The notes beneath the pieces are model-generated. The model was not told the origin of the DNA. It made no database searches and was given only the letters and a program-made list of their open reading frames with translations. The translations under genes were made by a program, and so were the position numbers. From Nocardia sp. CY41 (lineage in GTDB: Bacteria > Actinomycetota > Actinomycetes > Mycobacteriales > Mycobacteriaceae), in NCBI RefSeq assembly GCF_009829325.1, contig NZ_VUOS01000014.1:124001-188000 (forward strand): a stretch of DNA of 64,000 nucleotides, given 5' to 3'. Positions 52,611 to 61,677 of the stretch are shown piece after piece (position 1 is the stretch's first letter; every line of letters begins with the position of its first letter).

Positions 52611-53201
52611 CGGCCGTCCAGCCGACACGCTGACCGGTCTTGCCGAGGGCGGGAAGCTGCACTACATTCCTGCTCTCGCGAGACCACTCGGTCTCCAATC
52701 CCCGCGCGTGGCGCCTCTCGCGGCGCCGTGTGGGACCCGCGTTGACGATCGGAGCCGGCTCGATGGCGATGCTGTTGTACTACCTACTCCTACCGCTGTA
52801 TCTGGCCGAGTCGTTCGTTCGCTTACTGGACTGAGCGCCGATCGCCCAGCTCAACGTGGTGCAACCGCTTCCGCTTCCGACGTGGCGCTCGCCTCGCCGC
52901 CCCTTCCCGGCCGCTGTGAACTCTTCCGCCGCGGAAGCGCTCGGCGTGGCAGAAGCGCCCGGCTACTTCCGGGCGCGGCGCTCCCGAAGGTCGAGGCACA
53001 TCCCCCCTGAATCCGTCGTCCGGTGGCAGACGTTTTCGCGTCCTCGGCAGTCTGCGGGGCGCGGAACTGTTCGACGACCACGTCCGCGACCAGACGCCTC
53101 ACGAGGCGTCGACTCCCACCAGGGAACGGCTGACAGCCGGTCGCGGGATCACGACCGCACCGGCCCCGTAGCGAGCTGGCGGTTGCCGCACCCGCGTCCA
53201 C
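52611..53201. other. 591-bp intergenic region with one possible micro-ORF
   Basis: Apart from the 23-codon candidate at 52763 no gene is supported. A minus-strand frame (52851-53201) contains RRLVADVVVEQFRAPQTAED but is otherwise Arg/Ser-rich and lacks a ribosome site; it may be a remnant. Confidence 0.4.
52763..52834 (+). CDS. Candidate 23-aa membrane micropeptide
   Basis: ATG 52763, preceded by GGAGCC at 7 bases, opens a 23-codon frame MAMLLYYLLLPLYLAESFVR and three more residues. It is a single hydrophobic helix with an aromatic pair, codon use is unlike a shadow frame (CTACTCCTA run), and it ends in a tidy TGA. Function unknown; it could equally be chance. Confidence 0.3.
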   Translation: MAMLLYYLLLPLYLAESFVRLLD

Positions 53202-53672
53202 TCAACCCGCCTGCTCGGCCCCCGGCGGCTGATGGAAGCCGGGACCGGCCTTGGGTTCGACGTCGCGCGGGTCGATCGGCTCGCGGCAGTGGTCGCAGAC
53301 CAGCATGGGCGAGGTCTCCTGCCCGCAGCTGCGGTGCTCCAGGACGATCGGAGGGCCCTCCGGCCCGGCCAGGTGGTGGTCGCCCCAGACCATCATCGCC
53401 GTGACGATCGGATAAAGCTCGCGACCCGCGGCGGTGAGGTGATAGTCGACGCGCCCGCCGCCGTGATCGGTGCGGGTGAGAATGCCGGCGTCGATCAGCA
53501 TGCGCAGGCGGCTGGTGAGCAGGTTGCGGTTGGTGATGCCGATGTTGCGGGCGAAATCGCTGAAACGGTGCACCCCGAAGAACGCCTCGGCGATGAGCAG
53601 GATGGTCCACCGGTCGCCGAGCAGTTCGACGACGCGGGTGACCGAATCGTCGACCGGGCGCCGCAATGTCAT
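53202..53672 (-). CDS. HxlR family regulator with C-terminal zinc-binding motif
   Basis: A 156-aa protein with the HxlR winged helix: VTRVVELLGDRWTILLIAEA, FFGVHRFSDFARNIGITNRN and LLTSRLRMLIDAGIL. The last ~45 residues add CGQ (Cys116) and CDHC (Cys126, Cys129), a small metal-binding extension found in some HxlR proteins. ATG 53672 was chosen; ATG 53696 is possible. It is divergent from the cytochrome P450 gene with the palindrome CGGTAT-N7-ATACCG between, so it probably represses P450 expression until a ligand binds. Confidence 0.9.
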   Translation of the reverse strand: MTLRRPVDDSVTRVVELLGDRWTILLIAEAFFGVHRFSDFARNIGITNRNLLTSRLRMLIDAGILTRTDHGGGRVDYHLTAAGRELYPIVTAMMVWGDHHLAGPEGPPIVLEHRSCGQETSPMLVCDHCREPIDPRDVEPKAGPGFHQPPGAEQAG

Positions 53673-53715
53673 GGCGCTATCTTCGCATCCCTGCACGGTA
53701 TTGCTTTCCTACCAT

Positions 53716-53734
53716 CGGTATCACAATAATACCG
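53716..53734. promoter_or_regulatory. HxlR operator CGGTAT-cacaata-ATACCG
   Basis: Perfect 6-base arms around 7 bases in the AT-richest part of the hxlR/P450 divergent region; outer flanks CTACC and GGTAG extend the symmetry imperfectly. Confidence 0.7.
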
Positions 53735-53772
53735 GTAGACCGTGCCCTCCGGGCCGACAGCTGGGAGTGTCG

Positions 53773-55026
53773 ATGACGACGACGAACCACCCGACCGACG
53801 ACTACGTGCGCCTGCTCGACCCGGTGGTGCGACCGGATCCGTATCCCCTCTTCGCGCGGCTGCGCGAGTCCGGCGCGTTCCGGATCGGCACCGCTCCGGC
53901 GGTCGTGCTGACCCGCTATGCCGACTGCGCCGCCGTGCTGCGCGATCCCCGAGCGAGCGTCGACCGGTCACTGGCCCGCTTGCAACTCGGGTCGATGCCG
54001 ATCTACGACGGGACGCGCGACGACGGTGCGGCCCGGGCGAAACCCTCGTTCCTGTTCCTGGACCCGCCCGACCACACGCGCCTGCGCCGCCTGGTGTCCA
54101 AGGCGTTCACCCCGCGCGTCGTGCGGCGACTGGAACCCCGGATCACCGAGATCGTCGACGACCTGCTCGACCAGCGCGCCCGCGAGGGGCGATTCGACGC
54201 CGTCGACCACTTCGCCTACCCGCTGCCGGTCACCGTCATCTGCGAACTGCTCGGCGTGCCGCTCGCCGACGAAGCCCGGCTGAGCACCTGGTCCGCGCTG
54301 CTGTCGCGCACCCTCGATCCGACCTCCCGCGCCGCCGCCCAGTTCCGCGCCGATCCGGCGCAGATCCAGCGCGCCGGGACCGAACTGCACGCCTACTTCG
54401 AAGAACTCACCGACCGCCGCCGCCGCGCCCCCGGTCCGGATCTGCTGTCCGAACTCATCGCCGCCGAAGACGCCGGGGACGCGCTCACCCACGCGGAACT
54501 GATCTCGACCTGCGCACTGCTGCTGGTCGCCGGGCACGAGACCACCGTCAACCTGATCGCCAACGCGACCCTCGCCCTGTTGCGCAGGCCGGACGAACTC
54601 GCCGCTCTGCGCGCGGATCCGGACCGGGCGACGGGCGTGGTCGAGGAGACGCTGCGCTTCGACCCGCCGGTCCAGTTGATCCCGCGCATCGCCGCCGACG
54701 ACATGACCGTCGGCGACACGGACATCCAGCGCGGCGATCTGGTGGTACTGCTGATCGCCGCCGCGCACCGCGACGCCGCGACGTTCACCGACCCCGACCG
54801 CTTCGACCCGGCGCGGGACAACCGCCATCTGGCTTTCGGCCTCGGGGCGCACTTCTGCGTCGGCGCTCCCCTGGCCCGCTTGGAGGCGCGCGTGGCGCTG
54901 ACCCGGTTCGCACAACGGGTGGAATCGCCTTCACTATTGATGGACCCGCCGCCGTACCGGGAGCACGTCAACTTGCGCGGACCCGCGCACCTGCCCATCG
55001 AGTTCGCGGCGATCCGGCCCCGCTGA
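53773..55026 (+). CDS. Cytochrome P450
   Basis: A 417-aa soluble bacterial P450. Landmarks: I-helix AGHETT (residues 253-258), K-helix EETLR (291-295), and heme loop FGLGAHFCVG (355-364, Cys362 as axial ligand). FLDPPDHTRLRRLVSKAFTP is the typical C-helix region. Catalyses oxygen insertion with electrons from a ferredoxin/reductase pair, neither of which is encoded nearby. Substrate unknown. The ATG is preceded by GGGAG. Regulation by the divergent HxlR gene is likely. Its stop is followed at once by the degenerate repeat array. Confidence 0.95.
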   Translation: MTTTNHPTDDYVRLLDPVVRPDPYPLFARLRESGAFRIGTAPAVVLTRYADCAAVLRDPRASVDRSLARLQLGSMPIYDGTRDDGAARAKPSFLFLDPPDHTRLRRLVSKAFTPRVVRRLEPRITEIVDDLLDQRAREGRFDAVDHFAYPLPVTVICELLGVPLADEARLSTWSALLSRTLDPTSRAAAQFRADPAQIQRAGTELHAYFEELTDRRRRAPGPDLLSELIAAEDAGDALTHAELISTCALLLVAGHETTVNLIANATLALLRRPDELAALRADPDRATGVVEETLRFDPPVQLIPRIAADDMTVGDTDIQRGDLVVLLIAAAHRDAATFTDPDRFDPARDNRHLAFGLGAHFCVGAPLARLEARVALTRFAQRVESPSLLMDPPPYREHVNLRGPAHLPIEFAAIRPR

Positions 55027-55448
55027 CGACGGGGGCCAGCCATCGTAGGAGCGTATGGCCGCCGCGTGCGGCGCCGCCGTCATACAGTCACCTGTGAACG
55101 CGCCCTCTTCTCCGAGCACGCCATGTCGCAGTGATCCGACTCCGCTGTCGACGCGAGTCAGCAGTCGTACCCGTCGTCCGGCGTCCCCCGTTCGGCGCAG
55201 CGGGTGGCCACCGTGGGCAGCCCGACGCCACACGATCGGGGGAACGCGCCCGCGCCGAACACGCCACGTCACAGCGATCCGACTCCGCTGTCGACGCGAG
55301 TCAGCCGTCTACGCGACGTGCGGCGTCCATCCTTCGGCGCAGCGAGGGCCGCCGCGGGCAGCCCCGACCCCACAGAGTCACCTGTGCACGCGCCCCCGCC
55401 GAGCACCCCGCGTCTCAGCGATCGGGCTCCGTCAGCGGTGCCGGTCAG
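55027..55448. repeat. Tandem array of decayed ~143-bp units derived from the adjacent SDR 3' end
   Basis: Three units end at the shared box near CGCGAGTCAG: 55161, 55304 and, diverged, 55448 (spacings 143 and 144 bp). Each carries recognisable versions of GACGTGCGGCGTCCAT, TTCGGCG, the run with CACCTGTG(A/C)ACGCGCCC and GCCGAGCAC, which correspond to the last ~110 bp of the SDR gene at 55445-55560. The units are too diverged to code. They fill the 418-bp gap between P450 and SDR. Confidence 0.75.
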
Positions 55449-56098
55449 CCGTCGTACGCGACGTGCGGCGTCCATTCTTCGGCGGGGCGTGTGGCCGCGG
55501 CGTGCAGCGCCGCCGCCACCCGGTCGCGCGTGAACGCGCCCTCGCCGAGCACTCCGTTGATCTGCACCGCGACGGCCCGGATGCCCTCGGGCGCGAGGGT
55601 GGCGTCCAAACTGGTCACCAAGTTGCGCACCGCCGCCTTCTGGACGCCGAGCGAAGCGGCCCGATGCCACGGCTTGTCCGCGGCCGCGCTGCCGGTGACC
55701 AGCACGCGGGCGCCCTCGGACAGGAAAGGCCGCGCCGCTTGGACGGCGGGCAGCAGCGCCGCCGCGCCGACGGTGAAGTCTTCGATCAACTCCGGCACGG
55801 AGAGCCGCAACGGATCGGCTTCCCGGAACACGCTGGGGTTGAAGTGCAATACGTCGATCCGGCCGTGGCGCTCGCCCACCCTGGCGACCAACCGGGTCAC
55901 ATCGGCGGGATCGCGCAGATCCACCCCCACGCCCTCCGCCTGGAAACCTTGCTCGCGCAATTCTTTCGCCAACGGCTCGGCCTCCGCGGGCAACCGGCAG
56001 GCCAGCACCGCGGTGTAGCCATCGACGGCGAACAGGCGAGCCACCGACAACCCGACACCGGGCCCGGCGCCGAGCACGAGAAGCACGGGGCCGGTCAT
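55445..56098 (-). CDS. SDR-like protein lacking the catalytic tyrosine
   Basis: A 217-aa Rossmann-fold protein: LGAGPGVGLSVARLF as nucleotide loop (atypical, no TGxxxGxG), D60-L for adenine contact, FNPSV in place of NNAG, and Ser137 in VTGSAAAD. At the position of the catalytic YxxxK the sequence is LGVQK (Leu150 to Lys154), so the tyrosine is missing. It may bind NAD(P) without classical SDR catalysis, or use another acid. It is 37 bp behind the FUSC-SRPBCC gene on the same strand. Its 3' end is the apparent source of the decayed repeats next to it. Confidence 0.85.
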   Translation of the reverse strand: MTGPVLLVLGAGPGVGLSVARLFAVDGYTAVLACRLPAEAEPLAKELREQGFQAEGVGVDLRDPADVTRLVARVGERHGRIDVLHFNPSVFREADPLRLSVPELIEDFTVGAAALLPAVQAARPFLSEGARVLVTGSAAADKPWHRAASLGVQKAAVRNLVTSLDATLAPEGIRAVAVQINGVLGEGAFTRDRVAAALHAAATRPAEEWTPHVAYDG

Positions 56099-56135
56099 GA
56101 TCGCCCCGCCCCGGCCCGGCGGCTGTGTGTCGCGG

Positions 56136-58271
56136 TCATTCGACGACGGCCTTGATCCGGTTCAAGGTCTCGCGCATCCCCTCGACATTGGTCTTGCCGC
56201 GCGTCCACCCGGCCAGTAACCAGTACAGCCGCAGCACCGGGTTGCTGTGCAACTGGAACGACTCGGTGACGTCGGTGCCGCCGTCCACCGGTTCGAAGAC
56301 ATAGCGCCACGTGTTGATCGGCATACCCCGCGGCCCGAGCACGGTGAACGCGAACTCCCGGCCCGGCTCGCAGGCGACGATGCGGCACACCGTCGCGTAC
56401 TTCAGCCCCCAGCCGTTGCGGTTGACGTGACCGCGGAACTTCACGCCGACCGCCGGGCCGGTGGCGCCGCCGAGCCACTCCGCGGCGAACGTTTCCGGAC
56501 TGAACCGCCCGGTGTTCTCTATGTCACTGACCAGTGCCCAGATCTGGTCGGCGGGCGCGGCCATCCGGACCGTCACGCTGTCATGCATGCGCCGAACGCT
56601 AGCAGGCGGCCCCGCCGACGCTTCCGGCTCGAACCGGGTCGCCGCCGCGCGGGCCGCCCAGCGGTCCACATCCGGCAGCCACCCGCCGGGTGGCAGCACC
56701 CAGCACGCGGCGAGCAGGTCGTGACCGAAGTGCGCGAGCGCCGCGTGCTCCGGCCAGTACTCGCGGGTCCACTCCGGGTCGTCGGTCGCCGAGTCGATGC
56801 CGCTGCGGACCACGCCGACCAGCTCGAATTGCAGACGCTGGACCAGCACCCACGCCACGGCGTCCATCGGCTTGTGCCGCAGGCGCTCGAGCAGGACGCC
56901 CGCGGCGGCGCGCACCCGGTGCTCCATCCAGCGGAAGGTGCGCCGATGGCCGCGGGGCGCGACGCCGTACAGCGCGAGCACCGCGACGGCGACACCGAGC
57001 ACGGTCTCCGCCAGCCGGTCGCGTAGCACCGGCCCGATCGGCCCGCCCGTGGTGGCGACCCCACCCGCGATGAGCGCCACCGGTGTGATGAAGACGACGG
57101 CCAGCGCGTAGTTGCGCGGCACGAACAGCTCGATGCAGAACTGCAGCGCGGCGATCAGGCCGATCAGCGTGTAGCCGGTCGGCCCGAATTGGTAGATGAG
57201 GGCGAACAGGCCGAGTCCCGCGACGGTGCCGACGAACCGGTGGATGGCCCGCACCTGCCCACGCACGCGATCGGGCCCGGCTTGCAGCACGATGAGGGCG
57301 CTGAGCACCGCCCAATGCGGGCGATCCAGGCCGAGCAGCGCACTCAGCGCCCCCGCGCCCAGGCAGCCCGCGGCGACCCGCAGCGCGCTGATCGCCGCGT
57401 GCGAGGAGAACGACAACGAACGCCCCAGCCGGAAGCCGATGCCAGGGCGGGCGAACGAGACCAGAGGATCGACCAGCAGATCGTCGGTGTCGTCGTCGGG
57501 CGCGTGCCCGGCGAGCCTGCGGCGTGCGCCCTGCAAGGTGGCCAGCAACTCGGCTTCCCTCGGATCGGAGGGCAGGCCCGCGTCGTAGACCGCGGCCCAC
57601 GCCTCGGCCATCGCGGCACCCGCCCGATGGCGCGGGTCGATGGCCGACGTCCCCGCCTCCCGGGCCGCGACGTAGGCGTCGACCGCGCGGACCGCCGCCT
57701 CGACGGCTGTCCGTTCCGGTTTGCGACGATCACGCAGCACCCCGGCCATCGACACGACGAGCGCCGCCACGACACCGCAGGCGGTGCAGAACAACAGCGT
57801 CGGCACCGCGGTGCCGGTCTCCGCCGCTTTCATCGCGCCCGCGCAGACCAGCGCGAAGAACAGCGCGCCCGGCGGACCCAGCCGCAGCGCGTCGATGACG
57901 AACACGGCCACGACCGCGATCGCCGTCACCACGACGACCATCAGCAGCGACGAACCGAAGCCCGCGTCCAGCAGGCCGCCGATCAGCGCGCCGACGCCGC
58001 AGGCGGCCAGCAACGCCGACCCGGCCGTGAGGACGACCCGGCCACGCACCCGGTACGGCCGCCCCTCGCCGTAGAGCACGGCGAAGGCGCCGAACATGAC
58101 GAACACGGCCACGTCCGGATGACCGAGGCCGGTGATGATCGCGGCCGGAACGGCGAATGCCAGCGCGGCGCGCAACGCCACGCTCCACCGCCGTCCCGCG
58201 GGCGACAGGGCGAACAACAGCGAGCCGACCCGGCCCTTCGGTGGCACCGGATCCGGGTATGTCGCCGCCAC
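56136..58271 (-). CDS. FUSC-family membrane protein fused to a C-terminal SRPBCC domain
   Basis: A 711-aa protein. Residues ~15-560 carry two blocks of membrane helices with a cytoplasmic region between (AVEAAVRAVDAYVAAREAGT), the layout of FUSC/aromatic-acid-exporter-like proteins (second block: LDRPHWAVLSALIVLQAGPD). From about residue 568 a START-like SRPBCC domain begins, MHDSVTVRMAAPADQIWALV, and runs to the end (HSNPVLRLYWLLAGWTRGK). No stop or ribosome site separates them, so one polypeptide is predicted. GTG 58271 has AAAGGA upstream. It leads a two-gene unit with the SDR-like gene and is divergent from the amidase. Confidence 0.85.
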   Translation of the reverse strand: MAATYPDPVPPKGRVGSLLFALSPAGRRWSVALRAALAFAVPAAIITGLGHPDVAVFVMFGAFAVLYGEGRPYRVRGRVVLTAGSALLAACGVGALIGGLLDAGFGSSLLMVVVVTAIAVVAVFVIDALRLGPPGALFFALVCAGAMKAAETGTAVPTLLFCTACGVVAALVVSMAGVLRDRRKPERTAVEAAVRAVDAYVAAREAGTSAIDPRHRAGAAMAEAWAAVYDAGLPSDPREAELLATLQGARRRLAGHAPDDDTDDLLVDPLVSFARPGIGFRLGRSLSFSSHAAISALRVAAGCLGAGALSALLGLDRPHWAVLSALIVLQAGPDRVRGQVRAIHRFVGTVAGLGLFALIYQFGPTGYTLIGLIAALQFCIELFVPRNYALAVVFITPVALIAGGVATTGGPIGPVLRDRLAETVLGVAVAVLALYGVAPRGHRRTFRWMEHRVRAAAGVLLERLRHKPMDAVAWVLVQRLQFELVGVVRSGIDSATDDPEWTREYWPEHAALAHFGHDLLAACWVLPPGGWLPDVDRWAARAAATRFEPEASAGPPASVRRMHDSVTVRMAAPADQIWALVSDIENTGRFSPETFAAEWLGGATGPAVGVKFRGHVNRNGWGLKYATVCRIVACEPGREFAFTVLGPRGMPINTWRYVFEPVDGGTDVTESFQLHSNPVLRLYWLLAGWTRGKTNVEGMRETLNRIKAVVE

Positions 58272-58326
58272 CTGCTGTCCTTTCTGGTCTGGACGAACCG
58301 CCTGGTGCACACATTAGATTCGGGGC

Positions 58327-59745
58327 ATGACCGCCGACGCTCATATTCCGCTACCCACGCGCGTCCACGCCTTCGGCGACGACGTGCTCGGTGATCACGA
58401 CGCCGTCGCCCTGGCCACGCTGGTGCGCGACGGTGCGGTCACGCCAGAGGAACTCGCCGCCGCCGCGGTGGCGCGGGCCGAGCGGGTCGAGGAGCTGGCG
58501 GCCGTCGCCTACCGCAGCTATGCCGAACCGCTGCTGCCCACCGAACGGGCCGGCGCCTTCTACGGCGTGCCCAGTTTCGTGAAGGACAACACGGACGTGG
58601 CGGGCATGCCGACGAATCAGGGCACGGCCGCGTTCCGCGCGCGGCCCGCTCGCGCGCACAGCGGCTACACCCGGCAGTTCCTCAGCACCGGTCTCACCGT
58701 CCTCGGCAAGAGCGCCATGCCGGAATTCGGCTTCAACGCCACCAGCGAGACGCCGCACCTCGCGCCCACCCGCAATCCGTGGCATACCGGGTATTCCGTG
58801 GGCGGTTCGTCGGGCGGAGCCGCGGCGCTGGTGGCGGCGGGTGTCGTCCCGATCGCGCACGGCAACGACGGCGGCGGATCGATCCGGATCCCGGCGGCGT
58901 GCGCCGGACTGGTCGGCTTGAAGCCGACGCGGGGACGGCACGTGGTGTCCGGACTGGCGCGGTCGCTGCCGGTCGACATCGTCAGCGAAGGCGTGCTGAC
59001 CAGGACGGTGCGGGACACGGCGGCGTATACCGCGGCGGCCGAACGCTATCGGCGCAATCCGGCGCTGCCGCCGGTCGGCCGCGTCGACGGTCCACCCAGC
59101 CGGCGCATGCGGATCGCCCTCGTGCTCGACAATCTCGCGGGGCCGGTGCCCGCCGGTCCGACCCGGGATGCCGTCGAACGCGTCGCCCGCACGCTCGAGG
59201 CCTGCGGTCATTCGGTCGAGCCGGTGCCGTTGCCGTTCGACGCCACGATCGAGAGCGCCTTCCTGCACTATTGGGGACTGCTCGCGGCCGCGATCACCAC
59301 TACCGGACGGTTTCTCGACCGTCGGTTCGACGCGCGCCGCGTGGACGACCTCACCGCGGGCCTTCGTGCGTTCTTCCTGCGCCGGGCTTTGCACGCACCG
59401 CTCACGCTCTACCGGCTGCGTGCGGCGGCGGCCACCTATGAACAGGCGCTCGGGCCCTACGACGCGGCGCTGCTCCCCACGCTCGGTCACACCACGCCGC
59501 CGCTCGGCCATCTCAGCCCGACCGTGCCGTTCGACGAGCTCCTCGACCGGTTGCGCGCCTATGTCTGCTTCACACCGATCAACAACATCACCGGGACGCC
59601 GGCCATCACCGTGCCGGCGGGTCTGACCGACGCCGGGCTGCCCATCGGGGTGCAGTTCGCCGCCACCCGCGGCAGCGAGCGCACCCTGCTGGAGCTGGCC
59701 TATCTGGTCGAGTCCGAGCGGCCCTTCCCCCGCGTCGACCGCTGA
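58327..59745 (+). CDS. Amidase (amidase signature family)
   Basis: A 472-aa hydrolase with the Ser-cisSer-Lys triad of the amidase signature family: Lys86 in VPSFVKDNTD, GYSVGGSSGG (155-164) with the bridging serine, and the nucleophile Ser185 in DGGGSIRIPA. The C-terminal half has the family closing segment GTPAITVPAGLTDAGLPIGVQ. It hydrolyses a carboxamide; the substrate is unknown. It is not GatA, as gatC and gatB are absent. It is divergent from the FUSC-SRPBCC gene with 55 bp between starts, so the promoters overlap. Confidence 0.92.
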   Translation: MTADAHIPLPTRVHAFGDDVLGDHDAVALATLVRDGAVTPEELAAAAVARAERVEELAAVAYRSYAEPLLPTERAGAFYGVPSFVKDNTDVAGMPTNQGTAAFRARPARAHSGYTRQFLSTGLTVLGKSAMPEFGFNATSETPHLAPTRNPWHTGYSVGGSSGGAAALVAAGVVPIAHGNDGGGSIRIPAACAGLVGLKPTRGRHVVSGLARSLPVDIVSEGVLTRTVRDTAAYTAAAERYRRNPALPPVGRVDGPPSRRMRIALVLDNLAGPVPAGPTRDAVERVARTLEACGHSVEPVPLPFDATIESAFLHYWGLLAAAITTTGRFLDRRFDARRVDDLTAGLRAFFLRRALHAPLTLYRLRAAAATYEQALGPYDAALLPTLGHTTPPLGHLSPTVPFDELLDRLRAYVCFTPINNITGTPAITVPAGLTDAGLPIGVQFAATRGSERTLLELAYLVESERPFPRVDR

Positions 59746-59831
59746 CCCACACTCCCCGAATCAGGGTAGGCTAAGTTCGCTCAGCGCAAGGATCGGGGTG
59801 GACACGGCCGCGGGCCGGAGAGGACCAAACC

Positions 59832-60641
59832 ATGGGCACGCGCGTCGAATTGACCGGAGTCCCGGAGACCATGCTGTGGACGCTCTACAACCGGGCCGCG
59901 GAAGCGAAACGCGCGGACGGCATCCTGCGCGACCCGGACTGCGTCCGCATCTTCGACGCGCTCGACTACGACTACGAGCGCGCGTTCGGCGCTCCCGACG
60001 GTACCCACGCGGTGCGGTCCCTGCGTTTCGACCAGGCGGTGCGGCCCTGGCTGGCGGCGCATCCGGGCGGCACCGTCGTCGAACTCGCCGCCGGGTTGGA
60101 GACCCAGTTCCAACGGTGCGACGACGGGCGCGTGCGGTGGCTGTGCGTGGACGTGCCCGAGGGCATCGCCGTGCGCGAACGGTTCCTGCCGCCGAGCGAG
60201 CGCTGCCGGCATCTACCGATCAGCGCGCTCGACACGGCATGGCTGGACGAGGTCGACGCCGAACGTGGTGTCTTCGTCACGGCGCAAGGCCTTTTCATGT
60301 ACTTCGAGCCCCACGAGGTGCGGCGCCTGTGCGCCACGATCTTCGAGCGGCTGCCCGGAGTGGAGCTCATGTTCGACATCATCCCGCCGTGGTTCTCCCG
60401 AAAGACGATGCGGGGCTTCGCCAAGACACCGCACTACACCGCGCCGCCGATGCCGTGGGGGGTCGAACGCAGCCACGCGGCACGATTGCTGCGTTCATGG
60501 AGCCCGCGGGTGGCGGAGGTGACGGTGTCGTCCTTCAGCCCGTCCCGGGGTCCGCTCGCGGTGAGCCTTCCCCTGTTCGAGCGCCTTCCGGTGCTGCGCG
60601 ACATCCCGCCCGGCATCGTCCACGCGCGTGGCGCCCGGTAG
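59832..60641 (+). CDS. TcmP-like class I O-methyltransferase
   Basis: A 269-aa protein of the leucine-carboxyl-methyltransferase-like group that includes TcmP of tetracenomycin synthesis. Signature elements: VELAAGLETQFQRCD (SAM loop), LCVDVPEGIAVRERFLP, TAQGLFMYFEPHEVRRL and LMFDIIPPWFSRKTM. No polyketide genes are near. AGAGGA lies 8 bases before the ATG. The upstream sequence has a partial match to the iron box (TAGGCTAA, 59767-59774), too weak to call. It converges on the CDF gene with one base between stop codons. Confidence 0.88.
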   Translation: MGTRVELTGVPETMLWTLYNRAAEAKRADGILRDPDCVRIFDALDYDYERAFGAPDGTHAVRSLRFDQAVRPWLAAHPGGTVVELAAGLETQFQRCDDGRVRWLCVDVPEGIAVRERFLPPSERCRHLPISALDTAWLDEVDAERGVFVTAQGLFMYFEPHEVRRLCATIFERLPGVELMFDIIPPWFSRKTMRGFAKTPHYTAPPMPWGVERSHAARLLRSWSPRVAEVTVSSFSPSRGPLAVSLPLFERLPVLRDIPPGIVHARGAR

Positions 60642-60642
60642 G

Positions 60643-61650
60643 TCAGCGCGCCGCGGTATTCGCGGCGGGCGACGGGCGGTCGCGGTGCACCGGGCCGTGG
60701 GCGTCGTCGCAGTGGTCCTCCAGCATCGGCAGCAGGCGCCGCGCATCCGCCGCAGCCGAGGAGGCGACGGCATGGGTGTGATCGACCTGCAAAGTGGTGT
60801 GGGTGATGCCGTAGTCGTGATCGAGCAGGTGCTCGATCCGCTGACGCAGTCCGTGGCAGTCCGCGCCCGCGCGGACCAGCACATGCGCCGACAGGGCGAT
60901 GTCACCGGAGGTGATCTGCCAGATGTGCAGGTCGTGCACCTCGTCGACGCCCTCGATGTCCACCAGCCTGCGCCCGAGCGCGTCCGGATCGACACCCGCG
61001 GGCGCCGCCTCCAGGAAGATCCGGCCCGATTCGCGCACCAGTCCGAGCCCCGCCTTGACCATCAGCGCGACGACGATCAGCGTGGCGATCGCGTCGGCCC
61101 TGGCGAAGCCGGTGGTCAGCACGACGAGCCCGGCCACCGCCGTGGCGATGAATCCGTACAGGTCGTTGAGCACGTGCTGGAACGCGCCTTCGACGTTGAG
61201 GCTGGAGCGGTTGGCCTTGCTGATCGCCCAGGTGGCCGCGATGTTGACCACCACACCGGCCAGCGCGGTGGCCAGCACGAGGCCGCCGGTGACCTCCGGC
61301 GGCTCGAGCAGGCGGCGCACGGCTTCGTAGGTGAGCCAGCCCGCGAGCACGAGCAGCGTGACGCCGTTGGCCTGCGCGGAGAGGATCTCGGCGCGCTTGT
61401 AGCCGTAGGTGTACTTGCCGTTCGCGGGGCGGGCCGCGAGCCGGATCGCGATGAGCGCCAGGACAATGGACGCGGCGTCGGTGAGCATGTGCGCCGCGTC
61501 TGACAACAGCGCCAGCGAGTTGGCCAGCACGCCGATCACGACCTCGATCGACATGAACCCGACGATGAGGGCCAGCGCGATGGTCAGCCACCCGCGGTCG
61601 GCCTCACCGGACACCCCGTGCCCGTGCGCGTGACCGTGTTCGTGTGCCAT
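60643..61650 (-). CDS. Cation diffusion facilitator (zinc/cobalt exporter)
   Basis: A 335-aa membrane transporter of the CDF/ZnT family. It starts with a His-rich metal-binding segment, MAHEHGHAHGHG, then six helices with metal-site motifs HMLTD (helix 2, HxxxD) and HVLND (helix 5, HxxxD), and a C-terminal cytoplasmic domain with VDEVHDLHIWQITSGDIALS. It exports Zn2+ or a similar divalent ion in exchange for protons. ATG 61650 was chosen because the His motif follows at once. A palindrome with TATGCGCATA upstream resembles ArsR/SmtB-type metal-sensor sites, but no sensor gene is adjacent. Confidence 0.93.
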   Translation of the reverse strand: MAHEHGHAHGHGVSGEADRGWLTIALALIVGFMSIEVVIGVLANSLALLSDAAHMLTDAASIVLALIAIRLAARPANGKYTYGYKRAEILSAQANGVTLLVLAGWLTYEAVRRLLEPPEVTGGLVLATALAGVVVNIAATWAISKANRSSLNVEGAFQHVLNDLYGFIATAVAGLVVLTTGFARADAIATLIVVALMVKAGLGLVRESGRIFLEAAPAGVDPDALGRRLVDIEGVDEVHDLHIWQITSGDIALSAHVLVRAGADCHGLRQRIEHLLDHDYGITHTTLQVDHTHAVASSAAADARRLLPMLEDHCDDAHGPVHRDRPSPAANTAAR

Positions 61651-61677
61651 CGGCCCTGCCCCTTCCATTCTCAAATG

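Noticed and set aside
52851-53201. 116-codon minus-strand frame after the L,D-transpeptidase
   Set aside because: Arg/Ser-rich, no ribosome site, no recognised domain; kept only as a possible remnant.
59764-59780. Possible IdeR iron box upstream of the TcmP-like gene
   Set aside because: Only the half TAGGCTAA matches; the second half-site diverges, and no iron-related gene is near.
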